Shown here: in pieces, positions 7,778-17,308 of the stretch
How the letters are laid out: each line of letters begins with the position of its first letter
Position numbering within the stretch: position 1 is the stretch's first letter
From: Candidatus Zixiibacteriota bacterium
Lineage (GTDB): Bacteria; Zixibacteria; MSB-5A5; GN15; FEB-12
Assembly: GCA_035380245.1 (NCBI GenBank)
Contig: DAOSXA010000002.1
Location: 310,001-374,000 of the forward strand
DNA length: 64,000 nucleotides
Direction of reading: 5' to 3'
Notes under the pieces: generated by a model
What the model was told of the DNA's origin: nothing
What the model saw: the letters and a program-made list of their open reading frames with translations, nothing else
Databases searched by the model: none
Made by a program: the position numbers and the translations under genes

Positions 7778-9111
7778 TTAGTTTGCTCCATGCTTACTGA
7801 ATCGCATCGGGCCGGCAGCAACAGGTGAAAAGCTGCCCCTCCCAACGGTCCGTCGTCGACAAAAACCTCGCCTCCATGAGCTTTGACAACTTTCCAGACA
7901 ACGGCCAATCCCAGGCCGTTGCCGCCTTTTCTAATCGAGAAAAAGGGCGAGAATACTCGCTCCCGGTATTCGCGTTTTATTCCCGGGCCGGAATCGTGAA
8001 CAATCACCTCGACTACGGTTTCGTCGTTGTCAAGCAGCAGCCGCTCACCTAGCTCACGGCGTGCTTCGATCACCGACCAGCGTTTGACTTCCAGACCCAC
8101 AACGCCTTCCCCTTTGATCGCCTGGACTGCGTTTTGAAGAAGATTAATCACAGCCTGCTTGATCAGAATGGGATCAAATTGCAACGACAACGACTCATTA
8201 TTAACTGAACGATCGACCTCAAAACTGACATCACCGATTTTCCCTCGATTTTCAGCGGTATACCGATCAACCGTATCCACCAGGAATTTTCGCATATCGA
8301 GGTAAGTCTTATTAATTTCTTCGAAACGTGTATAATTTAAAAGGGTCGACACCGTTTTATTCAGTGTCTCTACCCCCTTCACTATCTTGGTCGCGGTTTT
8401 GTGACGGCTATCCTCCTCATCCAGATCCCGCTGGAGCAACGCCGCAAATCCGGCTATCCCGTTTAGAGGATTGCGGACCTCATGGGCAATCGTGGCCGCC
8501 ATTTCACCCAGCGCCGCCAGGGTATTCAGGCGCGCCAGCTCACTCTCCATTCGCTTTACCCGAGTCAGGTCGTGAAGGACCTCAACCGCACCCGACAACT
8601 GACCCTCAGCATCACGCATGAGAGTCGTTGAAACCGATAGATGCACCGACCGACCGTTCGTCAGCACCACCTGCCGCTCGACAGAATCTACCGTCTCACC
8701 CGTTTCAGTTGCTCGTAAGGCGCTGGCTTTGGGGGCATTTCCCAGGGGAATAGTCTTGCGGTATGACTTCCCCAGCACTGCCGCCTGTCCTATTTGCAGA
8801 ATCGCAGCCGCGGCCGGATTAAAATGAGTGATACAACCGTCACGATCAACTGCGATCACACCGGCCGACAACGAGTTAAGAATTCCATTCAGAAACTCCG
8901 TGGCAACCAGGTTGCGCTCGCTCAATTCCACCAGGCGTTGATTAGCGCGTGCCAACTGCTCGTTTTGAGCACTAAACTCATCCTTGAGTTCAATATACTG
9001 ACGCTGGAGTGAGTTGATTACTCGATTGAAAGCAGCATAGGAATCTGTAAAACGGGAAATATCTTCCGTGTTCTCGGGGCGTGTTAACGTTACTTTTTTT
9101 GTGTTGTCCAT
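7774..9111 (-). CDS. Soluble PAS histidine kinase, partner of the sigma-54 activator
   Basis: The 445-residue kinase has no membrane segment. It starts with a coiled coil (about 28-68), followed by a PAS domain (about 72-185), the dimerisation helix with H210 in IAHEVRNPLNG, and a HATPase domain with N-box NLLQNAVQAIKG, DSGPGI and GNGLGLAVV. The stop overlaps the regulator start (ATGA), defining a two-component pair resembling cytoplasmic FlrB/FlgS kinases that sense flagellar assembly. It follows cheB with a gap of about 70 bases. Confidence 0.92.
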   Translation of the reverse strand: MDNTKKVTLTRPENTEDISRFTDSYAAFNRVINSLQRQYIELKDEFSAQNEQLARANQRLVELSERNLVATEFLNGILNSLSAGVIAVDRDGCITHFNPAAAAILQIGQAAVLGKSYRKTIPLGNAPKASALRATETGETVDSVERQVVLTNGRSVHLSVSTTLMRDAEGQLSGAVEVLHDLTRVKRMESELARLNTLAALGEMAATIAHEVRNPLNGIAGFAALLQRDLDEEDSRHKTATKIVKGVETLNKTVSTLLNYTRFEEINKTYLDMRKFLVDTVDRYTAENRGKIGDVSFEVDRSVNNESLSLQFDPILIKQAVINLLQNAVQAIKGEGVVGLEVKRWSVIEARRELGERLLLDNDETVVEVIVHDSGPGIKREYRERVFSPFFSIRKGGNGLGLAVVWKVVKAHGGEVFVDDGPLGGAAFHLLLPARCDSVSMEQTK

Positions 9112-9179
9112 CTACCTTCCCAACCTCTTATCAGGGGGCACGAAGCGCACTTATGGGAAAGCAATCAACAAAAACTTGA

Positions 9180-10298
9180 TCAGAAGTAAGAGAGTAATTC
9201 GTCCGCGATCTCATCAATGGGAACAATATGATCAGCTAGACCGGCGTTGATCGCCGCTTTTGGCATGCCATAAACCACGCAGGTAGCCTCGTTTTGTGCT
9301 ATTACGATGCCTCCCTTGTTTTTGACATCCTTAAGACCATCCAGACCATTACTCCCCATTCCGGTCAGGATAGCGGCCATCGTAAACTTACCGTAGCGCT
9401 CGGCTACCGACTTTAAGGTATTGTCAATACATGGCTTATAGATCGCTGATGGCGGATAATCGCTGACTACTACATGTTGCCCCGTACTGGAGCGTGCCAG
9501 CGCCATCTGCTTACCACCGGGTGCTATCAGGACTGTTCCCGGACTTACCGGATCGCCGCTGATTGCCAGCCGAACCGTTACCTTTGAAACCCGGTCCAAC
9601 CGATCAGCCAGCGGCTGAGAAAAAGCAGCCGGCATGTGTTGAACGACAATTACTCCCACCGGAAGATTCCGCGGCAACCGGGCAATCACGGCTTCCAGAG
9701 CTGGCGGGCCACCGGTAGATGCGCCAATAACTATCACGTTGATATGATGATAGCGGTGCTGGTGTCTCCTGCGAGGTTTCCATTCCGGCGCTGCCGCTTG
9801 TCCTGAAATCAGTTTTGCCGACTCGTCGTGTGCTTTCTTCAATTGCAGTATCTGACGACTGCGATACATTGCCATCAGGAGGCTTTTACGACGGCCGATA
9901 TCCTTAATTTTGGCCAGTAATTCATCCTTAATTTTGACAATGTCAATGCTGACAAACGACTGCCCTTTAGCAATATAGTCTATTGCCCCCATCGCCAGGG
10001 CATCCAGGGTGGCGCCGGCGCCTTCCGTAGTCATGGAAGAAACCATTAATACCGGAGTAGGATTGTGTTGCATGATTTGTCGAAGAGCGGCGATACCGTC
10101 CATGCGTGGCATCTCCACATCCATCGTGACCAGGTCAGGCTTCAGACGTTTGGTTTTCTCCACTGCCTCTTCCCCGTCACGGGCCGTGCCGATCACCTTA
10201 ATCGCCGGATCGGATTCCAGCATTATCGTTAAGGCCTTCCGCATGAAAGCGGAGTCATCGACTACGAGAACACTTACTTGTCCGGCTGTTTGTTGCAT
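9180..10298 (-). CDS. cheB: Chemotaxis methylesterase CheB
   Basis: CheB removes methyl groups from chemoreceptor glutamates when phosphorylated by CheA. I chose the ATG at 10298, which lies just after the cheA stop and gives 372 residues starting MQQTAGQVSVLVVDDSAF. The longer frame would overlap cheA. The receiver domain carries D60 (TMDVEMPRMDG). The methylesterase domain has the catalytic serine in GASTGGPPAL (near 185), histidine in VVQHMPAAFS and aspartate in GMGSNGLDG. The interdomain linker is long and basic (KPRRRHQHRYHH). Confidence 0.95.
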   Translation of the reverse strand: MQQTAGQVSVLVVDDSAFMRKALTIMLESDPAIKVIGTARDGEEAVEKTKRLKPDLVTMDVEMPRMDGIAALRQIMQHNPTPVLMVSSMTTEGAGATLDALAMGAIDYIAKGQSFVSIDIVKIKDELLAKIKDIGRRKSLLMAMYRSRQILQLKKAHDESAKLISGQAAAPEWKPRRRHQHRYHHINVIVIGASTGGPPALEAVIARLPRNLPVGVIVVQHMPAAFSQPLADRLDRVSKVTVRLAISGDPVSPGTVLIAPGGKQMALARSSTGQHVVVSDYPPSAIYKPCIDNTLKSVAERYGKFTMAAILTGMGSNGLDGLKDVKNKGGIVIAQNEATCVVYGMPKAAINAGLADHIVPIDEIADELLSYF

Positions 10299-10302
10299 GT
10301 TT

Positions 10303-12039
10303 TCAGGCTGGAACGTGTGAGGTTTGCTTTTTAACGAGATTGAACAGCCCCACCAAATCAACGATCAAGCGAACTCGGCCATCCCCCATAATGGTGGCGC
10401 CGGTTATCCCGGAGTCATTCCCGATGAGATCACCCATCGACTTGATTACGACCTCTTCCTGTCCCTGAAAGCGGTCTATCATAATTCCCATCTTTTTATC
10501 GGCTAATCCGACCACTACCACATACGGCTTCTCAGTGAGTACGTTGTTTGAAGATACTTTGCCGTAAACCGAGGCGAGGTTGACAATCGGGATTACTTCA
10601 TCGCGAAGCCTCAATACCGGTCGACGGTTCATCTGGTGCACGGCGGATGCTTCCATCCGGATCGTTTCAATCACCGATGCCAGCGGCAATACATACACTT
10701 CCCCGTCAGTCTCCACCAGCAATCCCCTGATAATCGCCAGTGTCAGCGGCAGTTTTATTGTCATCGTGGTTCCCACGAACGGCTCTGACTGAAGCTCGAT
10801 AATCCCGTTCAGCTTCTCGATATTGGTCCGCACCACATCCATCCCTACCCCTCGTCCGGATATCCCGGTGACGGCTCTGGCGGTAGAGAATCCCGCTTGA
10901 AACACGAAATCGAATACCTGTCGCTCGGTGAGTTTCTCCGACTCGATCGGATCGATCATACCGCGCTCTATCGCTTTCAGACGTACCGCCTCGTGATTTA
11001 TCCCCCGCCCGTCATCTCGCACGGTCACGACGATGTTGGAACCTTCTTGTCGGGCATCGAGCCAGATATTCCCGACTTCGGATTTCCCATGCTTCAAGCG
11101 CATCTCGGGTGATTCGATACCATGATCGCAGGCATTACGAATGACATGCATCAGCGGATCACTGATTTCCTCGATGACGGTTTTATCCAGCTCCGTCTCC
11201 TGTCCCGAGATATGAAGATCGATTTGCTTTCCGACTTCCCTTGAAAGGTCACGCACCTGGCGCGGGAAACGAGCGAATACCCGACCGATCGGCAACATAC
11301 GCATCTTCATGACCGCCATCTGTATTTCAGTAGTCAGGAAACTGACTGTGGTCGAGGCTTGCCCTACGGCTTCGAGACGATGTTGATTTGGCATCTCAAC
11401 CGAAGCCTGTGAAACGCTCTGTACCAGGCTGTTTCGTCCGAGAACCAGTTCTCCGATCAGGTTTATCAGATGATCCAGACGATCGACATCCACCCGTATG
11501 GTATGATCGGCAGATTTACTGCGCCCGGCTGTTTCTTCTTTCGACTGCCTGGCTTCTTCTACATCCGATTCGGATTGGACCGTTTCGGCAACTGCCGCGT
11601 CATTCGGTTCGACCGGATCGGGCTCCGATCTTTCGCTCTGGTAAATCGCATCCAGACGTTTCAGGATATTATCCTGGTCAGGAGGAGAAAGCGATTCGTC
11701 TCTTATCGAATCGAGCGTGACCTTAAGTAAATCAAGCCCTTCAAGCAGAGTATCCATTATTATGGGAGTAAGACTCAGGCTATGCTTGCGCAACCGATTC
11801 AGAACATCTTCCATTTTGTGGGTTAGCCCGGTAACGGCTTCAAGACCAAGAAAACTGGAAGTGCCTTTGATAGTATGAACTGCGCGGAATATCTCGTTAA
11901 GCAGATCGGGATTATCGGGTGATGCTTCGAGGTCAACGAACCTGCTGTCCAGCGTTTCGGCCAATTCATCCGCTTCGATCAGGAAATCACCGATAATTTC
12001 CTGCATTTGCTCCATGTCAAGATCGGTATTGTTTCCCAT
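10303..12039 (-). CDS. cheA: Chemotaxis histidine kinase CheA
   Basis: CheA phosphorylates CheY and CheB in response to receptor state. Domains in order: P1 Hpt with H55 (FRAVHTIKGTSSF), an acidic linker where a P2 domain would be but is not evident, and P3 dimerisation (RVDVDRLDHLINLIGELV). P4 ATPase follows (HVIRNACDHGIE, VRDDGRGI, GRGVGMDVV), then P5 CheW-like at the C-terminus. At 578 residues it is shorter than E. coli CheA, consistent with a missing or reduced P2. It lies between cheZ and cheB. No cheW or receptor gene is present in the window. Confidence 0.97.
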   Translation of the reverse strand: MGNNTDLDMEQMQEIIGDFLIEADELAETLDSRFVDLEASPDNPDLLNEIFRAVHTIKGTSSFLGLEAVTGLTHKMEDVLNRLRKHSLSLTPIIMDTLLEGLDLLKVTLDSIRDESLSPPDQDNILKRLDAIYQSERSEPDPVEPNDAAVAETVQSESDVEEARQSKEETAGRSKSADHTIRVDVDRLDHLINLIGELVLGRNSLVQSVSQASVEMPNQHRLEAVGQASTTVSFLTTEIQMAVMKMRMLPIGRVFARFPRQVRDLSREVGKQIDLHISGQETELDKTVIEEISDPLMHVIRNACDHGIESPEMRLKHGKSEVGNIWLDARQEGSNIVVTVRDDGRGINHEAVRLKAIERGMIDPIESEKLTERQVFDFVFQAGFSTARAVTGISGRGVGMDVVRTNIEKLNGIIELQSEPFVGTTMTIKLPLTLAIIRGLLVETDGEVYVLPLASVIETIRMEASAVHQMNRRPVLRLRDEVIPIVNLASVYGKVSSNNVLTEKPYVVVVGLADKKMGIMIDRFQGQEEVVIKSMGDLIGNDSGITGATIMGDGRVRLIVDLVGLFNLVKKQTSHVPA

Positions 12040-12057
12040 ACGCCCGCTGTCCCGGCG

Positions 12058-12651
12058 CTACGATTCGTCCTTGGGTGAGAACAGGTTGTCGATATCCTCC
12101 TGTGCGGTGCGCTTGGTCACCAGATCGGCATTGGGATCGAACACTCGTTCGCGGTGGCGATCATTATCCTCACCCTGGTCATCGTAACCCTGCATCACCG
12201 TTAGAATACGGCGCAACTTGTTCTCGATATCTTCAAGCAACCAGGCGGCATGGTTCATTTGTTGAGCGGTAATATCCTGAAACTGGAGGTTGTCGACCAA
12301 CGTGTAAGTATCATCGAGATTATGATTGGCATGTTCGATGAGTCTGTCAATCAGATCTCGGAAATGGGTCATATCTTTTCCTTCGATCTGTGGTCTCAAA
12401 TGACTTAGCCCATCGATCGTAGCCTCTTCGCGTGCTTGAATCTGTTCGATCATATCCAACATTCGCTGGGTCGCGGCTTCCGTCTGTTCGTTGATCTTGT
12501 CCAGTTGTCTGGTTGCTTTGGGGACTTTGGCCTGACTTTCAGCCAACGGTCGCTGGATATCACGAAACTGACCAACCACGTTGTTAATCGACTTGGCCAG
12601 TTCGAACACCTCGTTTTGTATCTGGTTCTGCAGATTACTGGAATCCGACAT
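12058..12651 (-). CDS. cheZ: CheY-P phosphatase CheZ
   Basis: CheZ dephosphorylates CheY-P. The 197-residue helical protein carries the active-site segment NLQFQDITAQQ with D126 and Q130, the same D-x3-Q spacing as the catalytic residues of E. coli CheZ. Its C-terminal peptide (QEDIDNLFSPKDES) matches the CheY-binding tail. The N-terminal half is a long helical hairpin. It follows cheY directly and precedes cheA. CheZ is mostly known from Proteobacteria, so its presence here is notable if the host is not a proteobacterium. Confidence 0.9.
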   Translation of the reverse strand: MSDSSNLQNQIQNEVFELAKSINNVVGQFRDIQRPLAESQAKVPKATRQLDKINEQTEAATQRMLDMIEQIQAREEATIDGLSHLRPQIEGKDMTHFRDLIDRLIEHANHNLDDTYTLVDNLQFQDITAQQMNHAAWLLEDIENKLRRILTVMQGYDDQGEDNDRHRERVFDPNADLVTKRTAQEDIDNLFSPKDES

Positions 12652-12677
12652 CTTTATCTCCTTACCTGCCCTAAGCC

Positions 12678-13055
12678 TCAGTCGGCCAGGATCTGCTCTA
12701 TTTTTTGTTTCAGGGTATCCGGCGTGAACGGTTTTACGATATAGTTGTTCACTCCGGCTTTCAGGGCCTGCACGATGTCATCCTTGACCGAACGCGTCGT
12801 CACCATCAGGATCGGCAAGGTTTTATACTCTTCGGTTGCACGAAGCGTATGAACAAAAGTCAGGCCGTCCATTTCCGGCATATTCCAGTCGGTAATAATA
12901 AAATCGTAATTATCTATCTTCATCTTGGCCAGGGCATCCTTGCCGTCGGTGGCTTCTTTGATATCGTTGTAGCCGGCTCGTCTGAGCGTGTTGATAATTA
13001 TGCGCCGCATCGTCGGGCTGTCATCCACGGCTAGTATTTTTATATCGTGCACCAT
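12678..13055 (-). CDS. cheY: Chemotaxis response regulator CheY
   Basis: This is a single receiver domain of 125 residues that transmits the CheA signal to the flagellar motor. It has the acidic pair in AVDDSPTMRR, the phosphoacceptor aspartate in FIITDWNMPEMDG, the switch threonine in MVTTRS and the lysine in IVKPF. DWNMPEMDGL is the usual CheY signature. It is next to cheZ and 5 bases after another receiver gene, so of the several receivers in this array this is the best motor-CheY candidate. Confidence 0.93.
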   Translation of the reverse strand: MVHDIKILAVDDSPTMRRIIINTLRRAGYNDIKEATDGKDALAKMKIDNYDFIITDWNMPEMDGLTFVHTLRATEEYKTLPILMVTTRSVKDDIVQALKAGVNNYIVKPFTPDTLKQKIEQILAD

Positions 13056-13060
13056 ACCTC

Positions 13061-13480
13061 CTATTGTGCTTCATCTGCCTGCTTCAGGAATTTGGACACT
13101 TCCTCCAGGAGCAACGAGCTCTTGAATGGTTTGACCAGATAAGATGTCGCTCCGACTTCCATGCCGCGATCGATATCCGAGTCCTCGGATTCCGAACTGA
13201 GAATGATAATCGGTGTTTCCCGATGCATTTCATTGGCGCGAAGAGTGGAGATTAGGCCGTAGCCGTCAAGGTTCGGCATATTGAGATCGGTTATGACGAG
13301 ATCAACCCGCCCCCCCTGATTCGAGAGCTTCTCGACCGCATCCATTCCATCACAGGCAGTGATAACCTCGTACCCACTTTGTTTGAGCGAAAACGCTACG
13401 AACTTCACCAAAGTAGGAGAGTCATCGACAATCATGATTGTCTGTGACATCGCATTTCGTCCTGTATCTGCGTTGTTCAT
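13061..13480 (-). CDS. CheY-like single-domain response regulator
   Basis: Receiver domain protein with IMIVDDSPT, acceptor aspartate in LVITDLNMPNLDG and YLVKPF. The start at 13480 overlaps the cheR stop (ATGA) and gives 139 residues. An internal ATG at 13450 would give 129 residues beginning MSQTIMIVDD and is equally plausible. It has no output domain. It is a second CheY-type protein, possibly a phosphate sink or a regulator of another target such as the partner-switching module. Confidence 0.88.
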   Translation of the reverse strand: MNNADTGRNAMSQTIMIVDDSPTLVKFVAFSLKQSGYEVITACDGMDAVEKLSNQGGRVDLVITDLNMPNLDGYGLISTLRANEMHRETPIIILSSESEDSDIDRGMEVGATSYLVKPFKSSLLLEEVSKFLKQADEAQ

Positions 13481-14469
13481 TTTGTTCCTGCTGTTACCGG
13501 CTTGACTTTACTCAAGAGGTCCAAGGCGCGAGAGGCTCCGCTGGTTGTCCCGATCGAGGTTGTCGTATTCATGCCTCTCAAACCATTGGAACGATTTTCG
13601 ACCTTCAGGTTTTCTTTGTGGTAAACCAACGAGTTTTTCAGATAGACCAGCTTGAATGCCTTCGTCAAACCGTGTAAGGTCTCCGAATGGCCTATATAGA
13701 AATGACCGCCGGGGCGTAATGAATTGTAAAAGCCTCTGACGATTTGACTTTTCATCTGATCCGAGAAATAGATCATCACATTCCGACAGAAGATAATATC
13801 GATATCGGAATGCCTGGCAACCTGACGCTGGTCGGCGAGATTGATATGCGAGAATCTGACCATCGAGCGCACCTCGGGCTTGATCAGATACACTTCACTG
13901 TTTTCCTTGCGAGTGAAATGCTTTGCCAACACATTGGGCTTGACATAACGTAAAGTCTGACCGGTATATTCCCCCACTCGGGCTTTCTTGAGAACCTGTT
14001 CGGAAATATCATTGGCAATTATTTCGAACTGCAGGTTGTTCCTGGGGCCGAGTTTGTCCAGAATAAGCATCGCCAGCGTATATGGTTCTTCACCCGTAGA
14101 ACAACCGGCCGACCATATTTTAATCGGTCGCTTAAAGCGACTACCTTCAGCTTGTTTTACCAATTGCGGCAGCAGCTCTTCTGAGAACGAGCGAAGTTGG
14201 GGTTCGTTACGGAAGAAATAGGTCTCGTTGGTCGTCACCAAATTGATCAACTGACCGAACTCGGTATTAGACGAGTCATACTTAACGGCGTAGAAATAAT
14301 CACGATAAGTCTTGATATTCAACTCGGACATACGCGTGATCAAACGGTTCTTGAGCAAATACATTTTGCTCTCGGCGAAATAGATGCCGCACCGCTGATG
14401 AATGAAATCGCGAATCATCACGAATTCTTCCGGCGTCATATCCGGGGTCATATCGGGATTATTCAGCAT
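13477..14469 (-). CDS. cheR: Chemotaxis receptor methyltransferase CheR
   Basis: CheR methylates glutamates of chemoreceptors with S-adenosylmethionine. The 330-residue protein has the N-terminal helical domain (FVMIRDFIHQRCGIYF), the SAM-binding core (IKIWSAGCSTGEEPYTLAM) and the later motifs DIIFCRNVMIYF and GGHFYIGHSET. A C-terminal extension of about 50 residues is longer than in the enteric enzyme and of low complexity (Thr/Ser-rich). It overlaps the next receiver gene by four bases. Confidence 0.96.
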   Translation of the reverse strand: MLNNPDMTPDMTPEEFVMIRDFIHQRCGIYFAESKMYLLKNRLITRMSELNIKTYRDYFYAVKYDSSNTEFGQLINLVTTNETYFFRNEPQLRSFSEELLPQLVKQAEGSRFKRPIKIWSAGCSTGEEPYTLAMLILDKLGPRNNLQFEIIANDISEQVLKKARVGEYTGQTLRYVKPNVLAKHFTRKENSEVYLIKPEVRSMVRFSHINLADQRQVARHSDIDIIFCRNVMIYFSDQMKSQIVRGFYNSLRPGGHFYIGHSETLHGLTKAFKLVYLKNSLVYHKENLKVENRSNGLRGMNTTTSIGTTSGASRALDLLSKVKPVTAGTK

Positions 14470-14538
14470 TGCCGTTACTCCGCAACATTTCCCTGCAATC
14501 TGTCTTAAAGACCGTCATTACGTATCCCAACACTCCTG

Positions 14539-14985
14539 TCAATCAACTCTAAGATCATCCCCGACCGGATGACGTGATACCGACGGATTAATCGTACGCT
14601 GATAACGCCGCACTCCGCGCTGAACAGCTCCAATCAATTCCTGGAGATCGAATGGTTTTGTTAATAGATCACATGCTCCATGACGCATCGCTTCCACTAC
14701 CCCATCCAGAGTCGGACAACCTGAAAGAAGGATAACCGATGACTCCGGGCAGTATTCCTGTAAGCGGACAAGGAGCTCAGTATTGCTCATCCCCGGAAGG
14801 TCGACATCGATCATTATGACCGACCAGCCGTCGGTAGCCGTCCGTTCGAGCACATGCCCGCAATTGGCAGCCGTCTCGGCATGATAACCGGACTCGATCA
14901 AAGCCTCGAGTACATTATCGCAGACCTCAGGATTGGCGTCAGCCACCAGAATGCGATCGGCTTCTGTGATATTGTTGCTTTTCAC
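14539..14985 (-). CDS. Orphan receiver-domain protein
   Basis: This is a 148-residue single receiver domain. It has the acidic site in ILVADANPEVCD (one of the usual DD pair is ALA-spaced, giving DAN), the acceptor aspartate in MIDVDLPGM and lysine in LLTKPFDL. The tail of about 25 residues is basic then polar and unrelated to known outputs. It overlaps the preceding receiver gene by four bases (ATGA). Its role in the che/partner-switch array is unknown. Confidence 0.85.
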   Translation of the reverse strand: MKSNNITEADRILVADANPEVCDNVLEALIESGYHAETAANCGHVLERTATDGWSVIMIDVDLPGMSNTELLVRLQEYCPESSVILLSGCPTLDGVVEAMRHGACDLLTKPFDLQELIGAVQRGVRRYQRTINPSVSRHPVGDDLRVD

Positions 14986-15368
14986 TGCTGCGGTACGTCC
15001 TTGTCAATATGCGATTTAATGATCCTGAACAGCTCATTGATATTGAACGGCTTGGTAACATAATCAGAGATCTTGCTTCGTAACGCGGCAACGGCCGACT
15101 CCACCGATGGAAATCCCGTCATGATAACCACCGGCATGTCCGGATGCTCTTCTCGAACCAGACGAGCCAGATCAAGTCCGTCCATTTGAGGCATTCTGAG
15201 ATCGGTCAAAACCAGATCTATTTCCTTTTCCTTGAGTATCCCGAGCGCTTTCTCTCCGGTGTCGGCAATGGCGATTTGCCAACCCTGTCCCGCGAAGAAA
15301 TCGTAAAGCAGATCGCGGATCAGAAGCTCATCGTCCACCACCAGAATCGAGGGTTGCTCGTGCATCAT
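14982..15368 (-). CDS. Orphan receiver-domain protein
   Basis: This 128-residue single receiver has VVDDELLIRDLL, acceptor aspartate in LVLTDLRMPQMDG, MTGFPS and YVTKPF, all canonical. The LRMPQMDG type resembles receivers of NtrC-class systems. Its start overlaps the stop of the HEAT-repeat gene (ATGA) and its stop overlaps the next receiver, so three genes are translationally chained. No output domain or cognate kinase is adjacent. Confidence 0.88.
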   Translation of the reverse strand: MMHEQPSILVVDDELLIRDLLYDFFAGQGWQIAIADTGEKALGILKEKEIDLVLTDLRMPQMDGLDLARLVREEHPDMPVVIMTGFPSVESAVAALRSKISDYVTKPFNINELFRIIKSHIDKDVPQQ

Positions 15369-17302
15369 CGTCCTCCTAGTTCCGCGAGGGCCAGTTCGGC
15401 TGCCTGCGCCACATCCTTGTTCTTATCGCTGGTCATGTCCTGTATCTGGAGACGATACTCGGCGGCCGTCATGGCAGCCAGCGCCTTGACCGCTGCTATA
15501 CGCAGGACATCTTCTCGAACTGAAAGCATGGGAGCGATTAAATCGGCATACTCCCGTTGACCCAGTTCACCGATACAATTCACGGTGTGATACCGGACCC
15601 AGATGTCGTCATCATCCAGCATGAAACGGATATCAGGAACAGCCGCCGTACCTTTGATAGAGATCAAGGCTGAAACGGCGGCCTTGCGGACGGATGAATC
15701 CTCGTCCGAAAGCGACACCAGGAGGGGTTTTTCATCGATAATCTGCCCGATACGACCCAGCGAGCGGATAGCCAGCTTACGCACGGTCGCATCAGGATGA
15801 TTGAGAGCTTCCGAAAGCGGGGCCACTACCGATGAATCGCCGATCATTCCTAAAGCCTTCACGGCCAGGCGCTGCCTCTCCAATCCGGCGCTATGTAATT
15901 CCTGGGTGAATCTATCTACCGCTTTCATGCCGCCGACGACTATTAGCGCCCCCATCACCGCCTCTCGCACGTCCGGGTACGGATCCGCGAGCCCTTCGAA
16001 AAGGAAATCAACGTCCTCTTCTCGACAAAGCCAACCAAGAGCCGCATAGGCTGCTCGACGAACATGTCCGTTGTCGTCCCGAGTCATGCGACGCAGATGA
16101 CCAACAGCCTCTTCCCATCCGGAGATTCCCATAATATGAGCTATCCGCTGCTTGATACCCGGATTGTCGATATTGATATATTTAACCAATCCCCGGGCTA
16201 CACCGGGATCGATATTCTGACGCAGGACATCCAGAATCAGCAGTTTCGTCTCGTCATCGGTGGTTTCAAACCGGTCGAGAAGACAACCGACCGCTATCGG
16301 TCCGGCATCTTCCAGGATATCCATGATACGTCGTCGTTCCGTGTCGCCGACAACCGGCAGGACATCGACGAGCGAATAGAGTACATCCCGGCCGTACCAG
16401 TGCTTCAGACGCGTCAGCGTGAAATCGGTAATCCTTTTATTGCCGGCGCGAATTCCCTCAAAGAGAAAATCCTTGAATCTATCCAACGGCAAATCGTAGT
16501 CGATACGGCCGCGGTTAGCCAGCGCTATATTGATCACTGACATCATAGCCGTCTCGGCAATGGTTCGGTCCCGGTTATCGAGAAACGGCATTAACCTCTC
16601 GATTGCAGCGACATTCCCGATATACCCAATCGCCTCCAGGGCAGCGAAAACCACCATCGGATCATCAGCCTGCAAATGCTCATAGAGATGCTCCAGGGTT
16701 TGTTCACCTCCGCACTTCCCGAGCGCTTCGATCAACGGCAGGAGGGCATCATCGCCCCGACTCATAGCCGCCTGCAACGCAGGAACGGCCTCGGCATTGC
16801 CTATCTCACCGAGCGCCTCGGCCGCGGAGCAAACCACGTTGAGATTCTCATCATCGAGCATTCCACAAAGCGTCAGGACTGCTCGTGGATCCTTGATCAT
16901 ACCCAGCACATCAGCCACGAATTTCCGTACATCCGCATCGGCGTTCCGACACTCCTCCACCAGCGGTATGACGGCATCATCGCCGATTTTAACCAGGATC
17001 TCAGCCGCCAGATTGCGTGCCCCGATTTCGTCATGACCAAGGAATCGGATGAGCAGCCGACAGGCCAGCTCCCCTTTCCTCTCGGTTAGCTGATGAGCCG
17101 CCAGTTCACGAATTCCAAGATCGGGATCTTCGATAGCCAGGACCAACCCGGCCACCGCTTCATCCTCACTGAAATTGCCCAGCTCACGCACGGCCTCCTC
17201 CCGCTCGTAGAAGTCGGGAGACTGCAACTGCGAAAGCAACTCGCTGATCTTATCAACGACCGTAGTTATCATCACTCGATAGCCCCGTTCCAGCCGGGAC
17301 AT
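15365..17302 (-). CDS. HEAT-repeat protein in the chemotaxis array
   Basis: This 645-residue protein is built almost entirely of PBS-lyase type HEAT repeats of about 31 residues (for example DPDLGIRELAAHQL, DADVRKFVADVLG, DENLNVVCSAAEALGEIG, DATVRKLAIRSLGRIG). Such solenoids bind partner proteins. No enzymatic motif, signal peptide or membrane segment is visible. It lies between the STAS antagonist and the orphan receivers and is coupled to the next gene by an ATGA overlap. A scaffold linking partner switching and receivers is inference. An alternative start is the ATG at 17272. Confidence 0.85.
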   Translation of the reverse strand: MSRLERGYRVMITTVVDKISELLSQLQSPDFYEREEAVRELGNFSEDEAVAGLVLAIEDPDLGIRELAAHQLTERKGELACRLLIRFLGHDEIGARNLAAEILVKIGDDAVIPLVEECRNADADVRKFVADVLGMIKDPRAVLTLCGMLDDENLNVVCSAAEALGEIGNAEAVPALQAAMSRGDDALLPLIEALGKCGGEQTLEHLYEHLQADDPMVVFAALEAIGYIGNVAAIERLMPFLDNRDRTIAETAMMSVINIALANRGRIDYDLPLDRFKDFLFEGIRAGNKRITDFTLTRLKHWYGRDVLYSLVDVLPVVGDTERRRIMDILEDAGPIAVGCLLDRFETTDDETKLLILDVLRQNIDPGVARGLVKYINIDNPGIKQRIAHIMGISGWEEAVGHLRRMTRDDNGHVRRAAYAALGWLCREEDVDFLFEGLADPYPDVREAVMGALIVVGGMKAVDRFTQELHSAGLERQRLAVKALGMIGDSSVVAPLSEALNHPDATVRKLAIRSLGRIGQIIDEKPLLVSLSDEDSSVRKAAVSALISIKGTAAVPDIRFMLDDDDIWVRYHTVNCIGELGQREYADLIAPMLSVREDVLRIAAVKALAAMTAAEYRLQIQDMTSDKNKDVAQAAELALAELGGR

Positions 17303-17308
17303 CTATCC

